From Choricystis sp. odSpoLacu1 (taxonomy: Eukaryota > Chlorophyta > Trebouxiophyceae), in assembly GCA_958009055.1 (NCBI GenBank), contig OY253652.1, positions 124,001-188,000 of the forward strand: DNA of 64,000 nt. Direction: 5' to 3'. Made by a program: the position numbers and the translations under genes. Under the pieces are notes generated by a model. That model was not told the DNA's origin, searched no databases, and saw only the letters and a program-made list of their open reading frames with translations. Below, one piece after another: positions 56,372 to 64,000 of this stretch (the first letter of the stretch is position 1; every line of letters begins with the position of its first letter).

Positions 56372-57832
56372 TCAAAACCCGTCCCCCCCGCCCCCACCCC
56401 GCGGCGCGTGCCCCCCGGGCGGCGGCCCCGCCCCGGGCAGCGCCCCCCGGAACGCCGCCATGACAGCTCGCAGCAGCCCTCCGTCCACCGGGGCGCCCCC
56501 TCCCTCGCCGCCTCCCTCCGCCGCCAACGCGCGCTGCAGCGCGTCCAGCAGGCCCTCCGGCGGCGGAAACAGGGGGCCGGGGTCGACCGCGACATCATCG
56601 TCATCATCGGAGCCGCCATCGTTGTCGGTGGCGGCGTCGGTGGTGGCGCCGTCGGCGTCGCCGCCGCCGCCCGCCGCGAGCGCGGCGGCGCCCGCGTCGC
56701 GCCGCGCGGCCAGGCGGGCGGGGCGCCCCAGCTCGGACACGGCGGCCAGCCCGCCGGCGGAGATGAGTGGATCAGGTGTGTCGCCGTGCGTCAGAATACC
56801 AGTGGCAGCATCGAGCTTCAACCCGGTCAGCGCGCGGCCGTGGATTCGAACGTGGGCGAGGCAAATGTAGAAGCGGCCATCCACCTCTTGCACTGCCCGC
56901 CGTCCCTCCAGCAACAGGTTGAGGTGGCCACCGGGTACAAGTACAGGTGGATTCAGCACAATCGTTTGGGGGGCGCCGTGCGGGGCGACGGGGGAGGAGG
57001 GGGAGGTGTATGCCCAGTGCGGGGAGGGTGGTCCGTTTTGATCGTCGTCGTCGTCCACTCCCACTGTGTCTGCCGCCGCCGCCACCACCTCCGCACGCAC
57101 GCCCTCCCCCCACACACCCCATAGATCATGCCGCCCCACCCGCACCCGCACGCCGCGCGGCGCGTAGACGGGGGCGCCGGGTTGGAACCACGCGCGAAAC
57201 GGGCGCAGCGTGATTGACCGCACGAGGCACAGTGGATGCGCCAGCCTCAACGACACCGATTCATGTGTGTCGGGGGTGGGGGAGCCGGCGGAGGACCAGT
57301 ACGTGGATGTTGATGATCCCGGGGGTGGGCGGGAGCGGGGGAAGAGAACGTTGCGCACGTCTTCTTCAGGTTGGTCGGTCGATGACGCTGCGAGGGCGTC
57401 CGCAGCCAGCGAGTGTGGGTCATCCCTCTCAGCCGCCAGGTGCAGGGCCAGGGCACGCCACACGGAATCATCGGTGGCCGTCGTCGGCAGCAGGGCGAGG
57501 CGGCCGCCCCCCCAGCGCGCGGCGACGCTGCGCCTCCAAGCGTCGCCGTCGGCCGCGGCACGGCGCAGGCACCGGCAGGTCGCGGCAGCGGCCGCCAGGT
57601 CGGGGGGGGGGAGGCGCAGCAGGATCTCGTCGCACAGGACGGCGTCCTAGTGAGGAGAGGGTGGTGGTGGAGGGTGGGTTGGAGAGTCGTCGGCATTGCG
57701 CTCTCGGCTTCCCTTCCCTCTCCCCCCCCCGTCGCTCGCCCCAGCCGCGTCCAAGCCCACACGCGCGTGTCCGAAAACACCAGATTCCTGCCCCCAACGC
57801 ACCGGCAGCCACAGGAGCGGCGGGTCCTCCAT
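56372..57832 (-). CDS. plant-type F-box protein
   Basis: Exon 1 is 57832-57803 (10 codons, MEDPPLLWLP) and exon 2 is 57646-56372; the 156-nt intron splits the F-box. The join gives LPDAVLCDEILLRLPPPDLAAAAATCRCLRRAA, a textbook F-box, followed by DAWRRSVAARWG. The middle contains CLVRSITLRPFRAWFQPGAPVYAPRGVRVRVG, which recalls a family of plant F-box proteins with a conserved C-terminal beta domain, and an acidic linker. The product is 434 aa. It should recruit a target to an SCF ubiquitin ligase through Skp1. Confidence 0.8.
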
Positions 57833-58055
57833 AGCGGGTGGAAAAGAAGGGACGTGCGCGTGCGAAAAGGGACACGGGCGTGTGGCTGGCGAGTTCTTGT
57901 TTTTCTTGCTTCCGTCTGCGGTCTCCTGCGGCCACCAAACAGCACGTGTTTCCAATCAACCACGAAAGGAGAGAGAGAATGAAAATGACACAGTCCCAAA
58001 AACAGAGGGACCCACCGACCTGCCCCCACCCCCACACCACCCTTTCACCTTCCTC

Positions 58056-59292
58056 TCACTCCCGGAACGCGTCCACCAGCTTGCCATGCAACCCCGGCGG
58101 CGCTGTCACGATGCCGCGGTCCAGGTCCAGCCACCGTCCCTTGGAGAAATCCAGGGGCGCCCCCCCCGCGTCGCTGACGACGGCCCCCGCCTCCGTCGCG
58201 ATGGCCACCCCCGCGGCGTGGTCCCACACCTTCTCACGATACCCCGGCCTCGGGAACCTCATGTTGATCGCAGCATCCCCGCGCGCCAGGGCGCCATACT
58301 TGGCCTGCGAGTCGAGGCGGAGGGGGGGGGGCGGTCACGCCGAGCGCGGACGCGGCGCGTGCCGCGACGCCAAAGTCAGAGTGAGCGGATTCAAAAGACT
58401 CCATGAAGCGCAGGGTGGGGGGAGGGGCGTCTCCAGGCGTCGCGTGGATGCGGGTGGGGGGGGTGGAGTGTGCGTCTGGGCCGGCCAGAGGCGCACACCA
58501 CGCTCCGCCGCCGACACTCGCGTAAAACAAAACTCCATCCCTCTCCCCAAACGACTCGTCATCCACCACCCTCCCTCCATCGGCTGCAGTCAGGGGCGTG
58601 GCCGGCAGGTTGGGGCAGCCCAAAACGCCGGCGGCCAGGGCGCCCGCGTCCAAGAGGCCGAGACAGATCGCGTACTGCCTCCCCCCCACAAAGCCACGCG
58701 TGCCGTCGATGGGGTCCAGCACCCAGTACATGCCATCGGCGCCGCCCGGTGAGGCTCCCGTGTCGATGAGGTCGAGGATGGCGGCCGGGGTGAGGGGCGG
58801 GGTGGAGGGGGAGGAGGAGGCGAGCACTTCATTGACGAGAGCCGTGATCCTCTCCGACATGGCGGCCCCACCCTCCGCCCTGAGGTCGGCCGCATCCTCT
58901 TCAGCCACCAGAGGTATGGGCGGCCCCCCTGCTTGGGCGAGGGACCAGGCGACCAGGGCTTGCGCGCCATAGTCGGCCACAGTGACTGGAGACGCGTCCT
59001 CTTTGGACACAGCATCCCCACTCTTCAGCTGCGCCTGCACGCGTGCCGTAAGAATGGAGGCCAAGCGCACCGCATCGATGGCGGCGGCGACGTGGGGGGC
59101 GTAGGTGGCGGGGAGGGGGGCGACGAGCGCGGTGGACGCGGGGGACGCGGTCGGGGTGGCCATCGTCAGGGTTGAAAGGTGGCGGCGCGCGGGGCGGGGC
59201 AAGAGCAGGGGAGTGCGCGACGGCAGGGGTCGCGAGGGGCAGCGAGCGACGGCCGGCAGGCGGAGGGCGGCACGCCGAGTCGAGACGAGCAT
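58056..59292 (-). CDS. SAL1: 3'(2'),5'-bisphosphate nucleotidase (SAL1/HAL2 type), one-base break in G tract
   Basis: Read from ATG 59292, the first 40 or so residues (Arg/Pro/Leu-rich, RRHLSTLT) look like an organelle presequence; ATG 59163 (MATPTAS) is an alternative. Metal-site motifs follow in order: SPVTVADYGAQALV, LVAEEDAADLR, YWVLDPIDGTRGFVGG. The frame breaks in the G10 tract 58322-58331. Removing one base gives VTAPPLRLDSQAKYGALARGD.. YREKVWDHAAG.. PLDFSKGRWLDLD to TGA 58056, i.e. 411 aa that match the family throughout. The enzyme removes the 3' phosphate of PAP, linking sulfate metabolism to RNA decay and stress signalling. The break may be a sequence error. Confidence 0.85.
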
Positions 59293-59397
59293 TGGGCGAG
59301 GTGGTGTCGATCGCCCACACCATCGCCTGTCTGTTTTTTTCTCTGCCCATCGCGGCACGCGCGGGTGGAGGAGAGACGCCACACACCAGCACCCACC
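59293..59397. promoter_or_regulatory. 105-bp divergent promoter region
   Basis: This is the spacer between the start codons of SAL1 (-) and TCF25 (+). It has a T7 run near the middle (59333-59339). No specific element is recognised; function is inferred from spacing. Confidence 0.35.
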
Positions 59398-61278
59398 ATG
59401 GCCGCCCGCCACCTGCGCCGCCTGCGCGGGGACGACCCGCTGCTTGCTGCCGCCACGAGCGACGACGAAGATGAGTCCCCCTCCCCGCCGGCCGCGGCCA
59501 AGCCGCCCTTCAACCCGTTTGACCTGCTGGACGATGGCGACGGAGCGGGCGTGCCGAGCGATGATGATGAGGCAGAGGGGGAGGAGCAACAACAACCGCG
59601 GGCGCCGTCGCCGCCACCACCGCCACCCACCACCAAACGCAAGAAGAAGAAGAAGAAGGGCAAACCCCAGCTGGATGAAGTGGACGCCGCCCTGGCAGAA
59701 CTGGGGCTGGAGGGAGTGGCGGGCGGTGGTGGAGGCGAGGGTGTGCCGGCCCCTCTCCCTCCTGCCCGAGCGTCGGCTCTGGCCGTCGACGCGCGCGCGC
59801 TGCGCGGCGACGATGAAGCCCGCCGCCTGTTTGGCGTGGCGTCGTCGTCAGTCATTGGGGCGGCGTCTGAGGAGGCAGGCGGGGGCGCTCCGCCCCCGCC
59901 ACGCGGCGCGCGGCGCACTCCGTTTCTTGGGGGTGCGGCGCTCGGCCGCGGTGCGTCCGCGTCCGGTGGCCTCACCCTCGCCCCCGCCGGCCCCGCCCCG
60001 GGGGGAGGCACGCTCTTCCGCTGCGTCCGCGGCCCCGCCTATGAAGCAGGGCTCAACGCGCTCGCCGCCGCCCAAGCGACGCACGATCCGCGTGCGGTTG
60101 TGTCCCTTCTGTCCACCTTCCCCGCGCACGCCGACGTTTTGCTCACCGTCTACGACCTCCTCCGCCTCACTGGCCAGCACGACGCCGCGGGCGGCGTGCT
60201 GGAGCGCGCCCTGGGCGCCCTGGAGGCGGCGTGGACGCCCGCGTTTGCAGCGGCAGTGGGCGACGGCAGCGCCCGCCTCGATGGCGCCGACCCTTCAACC
60301 CGGCCCCTCTTCACCGCCCTCGCCCGTCGCGCCGCCTCCCTGTCCCGCCGAGGCCTGCACGCGGCCGCGGGTGAGACGGCCAAGCTGGCGGCTGCCATGG
60401 GGGCGGGCGCGAGTGGGGGCGGGGACCCGGTGGGTGCTCGCCTCGCGGTCGACTATTTTTTCCTGCGCGCGCGCCGCCCCGCCACCGTCCTCGCCCTGGC
60501 CACCGACGCCGGGTTCGCGGATGACGGCCTCCCCAACTGGGCGTTCTCGGTGCCGCTGGCCCGGGCGCGGGCGGAGGGTGGCGGCGGCGCGCGCGGCAGC
60601 GCCGCCCCCCCTTCCCTCCCGCCCTCCATTCTCACCGCGCTGCAGCGCGCCGCGCTGACCTACCCGCTGGCCGTCGTCCGCCTGGCAGACCGCCTGGCGG
60701 ACGCGGGCACGCCCCCGCCCCCCACACTGGCGTCCGCCCTGGCGCGCCCTCCCTTTTCGGTCGCGCGAGCAGACGCCGACGCGGGGACCGCCTCCCCCTC
60801 CCTCGCCCGCCTCTGCGCCATCTTCGCGGAGCGCCACCACCCCCTGTGGTCGTCGCCCGACGCGTTGGCGGGGTTAGCGGCCGCGGCCGCGTCCGCAGCC
60901 GACGCGGCTGCCAACGGGAGCGCTGCTCCCTGGGCCGCGGCCGCCGACGCGGCCTGGCCGCGCGGCGCGCCTGACGCGTTTGCCCACCTGCGCACCGCCG
61001 ACTTCTCAGACGCCGTGGCTGCCCTGCCCGAGGACGAGGTGGCCGCTCTCAATGCGGCGGGCGCCCTGGGGGGTGGCGGCGGCGTGGATGCAGTGGCAGA
61101 CGCCGCACTGGCTGCCGCTCTAGCGCGCGCGGCCGGCGGCGGTGGCGGCGGCCGCGGCGCGCGCGCGGCGGCGGCGGCGGCCGCGGTGCGGGACATGCAC
61201 CCGCTGCTGGCGCTGCTGCACACGCTGATGCCGTGGAACGAGGATGGCGTGGGTGGGGGCGAGTGGGAGGCAGAGTGA
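59398..61278 (+). CDS. TCF25: TCF25/Rqc1-like ribosome quality control protein
   Basis: A single exon encodes 626 aa from ATG 59398. The N-terminus AARHLRRLRG, the acidic stretch and the poly-lysine block (KRKKKKKKGK) match the TCF25/Rqc1 plan. The core then shows DDEARRLFGVASSSVIGA, AHADVLLTVYDLLRLTGQHDAAGGVLERALGALE, LAVDYFFLRARR, DGLPNWAFSVPLA and a C-terminal DFSDAVAALPEDEVAAL. TCF25/Rqc1 joins Ltn1 and Rqc2 on split 60S ribosomes to ubiquitylate stalled nascent chains with K48 linkage. Assignment is from several conserved blocks in order. Confidence 0.85.
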   Translation: MAARHLRRLRGDDPLLAAATSDDEDESPSPPAAAKPPFNPFDLLDDGDGAGVPSDDDEAEGEEQQQPRAPSPPPPPPTTKRKKKKKKGKPQLDEVDAALAELGLEGVAGGGGGEGVPAPLPPARASALAVDARALRGDDEARRLFGVASSSVIGAASEEAGGGAPPPPRGARRTPFLGGAALGRGASASGGLTLAPAGPAPGGGTLFRCVRGPAYEAGLNALAAAQATHDPRAVVSLLSTFPAHADVLLTVYDLLRLTGQHDAAGGVLERALGALEAAWTPAFAAAVGDGSARLDGADPSTRPLFTALARRAASLSRRGLHAAAGETAKLAAAMGAGASGGGDPVGARLAVDYFFLRARRPATVLALATDAGFADDGLPNWAFSVPLARARAEGGGGARGSAAPPSLPPSILTALQRAALTYPLAVVRLADRLADAGTPPPPTLASALARPPFSVARADADAGTASPSLARLCAIFAERHHPLWSSPDALAGLAAAAASAADAAANGSAAPWAAAADAAWPRGAPDAFAHLRTADFSDAVAALPEDEVAALNAAGALGGGGGVDAVADAALAAALARAAGGGGGGRGARAAAAAAAVRDMHPLLALLHTLMPWNEDGVGGGEWEAE

Positions 61279-61373
61279 CGGTGGTTGGGGGGACAACAGT
61301 TTTTTTCCTGCAATGCTTTCTTTCACACACCGCCGAACGATCAAAATGTCTGGCGTCACTATTCTTGACTCTC

Positions 61374-61988
61374 TCACGCCCACGCTGACACAGGGTACGC
61401 TGCGGCCGCGCAACACAAATCAAAAACGTCGCGGTCCAGCCGCGGCAACCCTCTCCTCCCATTGAGCATTAACAGTTCAAACACCGCCGCCCTGAACGAC
61501 GGCGGCCAGCGTCTATGTGTGCCCCGCGTCCACGCGGGCGCGTCCAGCACCAGCTGCACCGCGGCCGACGCTGCCAGCGACGCGGGCGACGCGGCGGGCG
61601 GCGACCGCGTGTCGAGCAGCTGGCCGCACGCCGCGCCCTGTATTAAAGTGGCCAACGATGCGCCCGTCAACTCAGGATCTGCGCCAGCCGCCAGCAGGGC
61701 CTCCACGCAGGCCACGTGGCCGCGTTGGCAGGCGTGGTGGAGGGGGGTGCGCCGCAGCCCTCCATAATCCAGGTCGGCCACCCTCCCCGCAAACGCGGGG
61801 CGCGCCAGCAGAGCTCGCAGCGTGTCGGCTGCCCCCGCTGCCGCGGCCAGGTGGAGCAGGCCGGACTGGAAGGTGGTGCGCGCGGCCGCGGCTGTGGCGT
61901 CGGACGGGGCGGCATCAACGAATGCGAGCACGGCGGCCGCGTCGTCGTCTGCGACCGCGGCCTGGATGTGTGGTGGGATGACGAGCAT
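61374..61988 (-). CDS. ankyrin-repeat protein
   Basis: A single exon encodes 204 aa from ATG 61988 (MLVIPPHIQAAVADDD). Ankyrin helices are visible: SGLLHLAAAAGAADTLRALLARP and RTPLHHACQRGHVACVEALLAAGADPE, then weaker repeats. The C-terminal part (PSFRAAVFELLMLNGRRGLPRLDRDVFDLCCAAA) may be a short F-box or SOCS-like end but is not clear. The role is unknown; ankyrin proteins usually mediate protein contacts. It lies 97 bp downstream of the dihydroxyacetone kinase gene on the same strand. Confidence 0.75.
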   Translation of the reverse strand: MLVIPPHIQAAVADDDAAAVLAFVDAAPSDATAAAARTTFQSGLLHLAAAAGAADTLRALLARPAFAGRVADLDYGGLRRTPLHHACQRGHVACVEALLAAGADPELTGASLATLIQGAACGQLLDTRSPPAASPASLAASAAVQLVLDAPAWTRGTHRRWPPSFRAAVFELLMLNGRRGLPRLDRDVFDLCCAAAAYPVSAWA

Positions 61989-62085
61989 TGTGGCGTGTGT
62001 CGGGCACGGTTGGCGGGGTGCCCGCGCGCGTGGGGAGAGAAACAAACACGAAATGGCAAGTGGGTGTTCAAGAACAATCGACGTT

Positions 62086-63991
62086 TCACGACTCTCCTCC
62101 CCAAAGCACCTCGGCCACAGACGCCAACCACTCGCCAACCGCCACGGCGCCCGCGTCTGCGACGCCCGCCACCGCGTCTGCGCGCACTGAGGCCGCGCGC
62201 CCTGCCCCCGCGGTCATGCTGGCCGTGGCGGCCGCCCCTTCCGCCGCAGCACGCGCGGCCGCGGCCGCGACGTCCCGAGCGTCGGCACCCACGGCGACTG
62301 CGGCAGCAGCAGCAGCAGCCGCTGGCAACAGCGCGTCCAACAGTGTGCGGTCCCCCGTCTGCGCCCCCCCGTGCGACGACACGGCGGCCGCGCCCGCGGC
62401 GATGGCGGCAGCCCAGTCTGATGGGGTCGTGCCCGTGCGCAGGGCGGGGGCGGCGGCAGAGAAGAGGATGGCATAAATCGCACCACTCGTGCCCCCCATC
62501 TTTCCCAACACATCCCGCCCCAACACGGCCAGCGTGTCGGCCGGCGATGCGAGGGGCAGGCGACCACCGTCAAGTGCCGCCACGGCCGCTGCAGCACCCG
62601 CGGCGAGCGTCTCGCCGCAGTCGCCGTCCCCAGCGGCCGCGTCGAGAGCGTCCAGGTCGCCCGCTTTGGCCGTCACCGCGGCGGCGGCGGCCCGGATGCA
62701 GGCCGCCAGTGTGGCTGCATCCCCTGTGGCGGCGTCCGGGGCGGCACCAGCGGCCGTGGGCGTGGCCGCGGCGGGCGGCGCGCCTTTCACACGCGTCGGG
62801 CCGCCCGGCGCGCGGACCGCGGCCCCCGTCGACGGCCACCCGGGCGCCGCCCCAGGCGCGTCCAGCCACCCCATCAACTCGTGCGTCAGCGGCAGCAGGG
62901 TGAGGGACACGCCCCGCATGTCGAGGGAGGTGGCGAGAGGGCCTGCCGCGACGCGCACGACGCTCCAGTCGCTGCCCCCATCCAGCGCTGCCAGAGCCGC
63001 CGCCAGGATGGCACACACCTCCAAAGCAGAGCACGCCCCCAGATTGTTCACCAGAAGGGCGGCGGGGGCGCGGGAGCCCGGTGCTGGCCACCCGGGGCGC
63101 GCGTGGCGCGCTGCCTCGATGGAGGCCAACATTTTTTCAACCACCGCGCCCGCGCCTCCCTCCGCGGGCACCACCGCGGCCCCGGGCTCCCCGTGCAGGC
63201 CCAGCCCAAACTCCAGGCTGCCGGCGGGTACGCGGGCGGGAGCCTCCTTAAAGGGGAGAGCGCAGGCAGTCGCTGCGACGCCGGTCGTCGCGGCCGCGTC
63301 GGCCGCGCCGCGCGCGGCGGCCGCGACTGCCGCCACCGGCAGCCCCGCCGCCGCGGCCGCGCCCGCCACCTTGAACACAAAGGCGCAGGCGGCCAGGCCT
63401 CGAGCCCTGCGGGTGGCGGCGGCGACGGCGTCGGCGCCGCAGGAGGGAGGGGGGAGGAGGGCGACGTCATCGCTCACATAAACAACTTCCACAGGCGTCC
63501 CTCCCGCCACCGCCGCTGCCGCCGCAGCCCCAAAGTTGAGCCTGTCCCCCGTGTAGTTGAGGACGATGAGGACGGCACCGTGGGCGGGGGAGGCGACGGC
63601 GTCCAGGGCGGCGGTCACGGCGGCGGTGGAGGGAGACGCGAAGAGTTGGCCACACACGGCCGCGGTCAACAGGCCGGGGCCAACGTAGCCGGCTGCGTGG
63701 GGCTCATGGCCGGAGCCGCCGCCTGAGACGACGGCGACGCGGGTGGCCTTGTCGTGGGAGGTGTCGACGACGACGTTGATGGACTGAAGGAGAGAGTGCT
63801 GGAGGTGAGTGTGGGTCGGAGCCGAATTCGCCGAATTCGCCCCCTCTCTTCTCTTTCTCTCTCTCTCTCCCCACACTCACATCGTCCCCCACATCCAGCA
63901 GAGCTACCGTGGGTGACGTGGCAATGGTGGAGGTTAGGCCGTCGCGCACAACGGCGCCCGGCTCGGTCGAGTAAAACTGGACGGGCGGCAT
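62086..63991 (-). CDS. DAK: dihydroxyacetone kinase (DhaK-DhaL fusion, ATP-dependent)
   Basis: Exon 1 is 63991-63881 (37 codons) and exon 2 is 63783-62086, with a 97-nt intron (GTGAGT...TTCAG, phase 0), giving 602 aa, the usual length. The DhaK half has VVSGGGSGHEPHAAGYVGPG, VLNYTGDRLNF and EFGLGLHGEPGA, whose histidine forms the covalent hemiaminal with the substrate carbonyl. The DhaL half has DAAAGDGDCGETLAAG (Mg-ATP aspartates) and GKMGGTSGAIYAILF. It phosphorylates dihydroxyacetone (and possibly glyceraldehyde), feeding triose-phosphate metabolism and removing a toxic sugar; relatives also cyclise FAD. No targeting peptide is obvious (MPPVQFYSTEPG). Confidence 0.93.
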
Positions 63992-64000
63992 TTGGAGGTG

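Overview
The window looks like nuclear DNA of a unicellular, most likely photosynthetic, green-lineage eukaryote. It is very GC-rich, and genes lie on both strands with short spacers. Introns are mostly about 80-150 nt, begin GTGAGT-like and end in CAG. Proteins are extremely Ala/Pro/Gly-rich, and long C/G, T and A tracts fill the spacers. Green affinity is inferred from a plant-like U2AF65 (VYVGGLPP, RSVEEASNA), a SAL1-type nucleotidase, plant-type F-box proteins, a carotenoid oxygenase and putative organelle-targeted GrpE and uroporphyrinogen-III synthase. No organism name is claimed.

Bases 1-26085 are a direct tandem array with a unit of about 7.86 kb: the end of one unit (1-2501) and three full units (2502-10361, 10362-18223, 18224-26085). 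Each full unit holds, in order, the 3' end of a Pro-rich gene (+), a complete DIS3L2-type 3'-5' exoribonuclease (-), a complete U2AF65-like splicing factor (+) and the 3' end of a DUF1295/steroid-reductase-like gene (-). Only the last unit runs on into an intact DUF1295 gene. Units differ by only a few bases, so the amplification is recent. One U2AF copy carries a one-base C-tract insertion.

Bases 26086-64000 are single-copy, with genes almost back to back: a multipass membrane protein, an Ala-rich coiled-coil protein, a class III CoA-transferase, a carotenoid oxygenase, a SNAPC1-like protein, uroporphyrinogen-III synthase, an F-box/LRR protein, a divergent cyclophilin, a small unknown protein, a cytochrome P450, a secreted protein, a Pro-rich extracellular protein with a possible PA14-like region, an unknown protein, GrpE, SDE2, a theta-class GST, a cyclin, a ubiquitin-like protein, a second F-box protein, SAL1, TCF25/Rqc1, an ankyrin protein and dihydroxyacetone kinase. 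Divergent pairs separated by only 68-115 bp suggest shared promoters. Two gaps (51555-52753 and 53682-55403) hold no convincing gene.

Several otherwise well conserved genes are broken by a single extra base, usually in a C/G tract. This may be assembly error rather than decay, and it affects how those genes should be read. RNA metabolism is well represented (U2AF65, DIS3L2, SDE2, SNAPC1-like, TCF25), but apart from the head-to-head DIS3L2/U2AF65 pair nothing shows that these genes act together.
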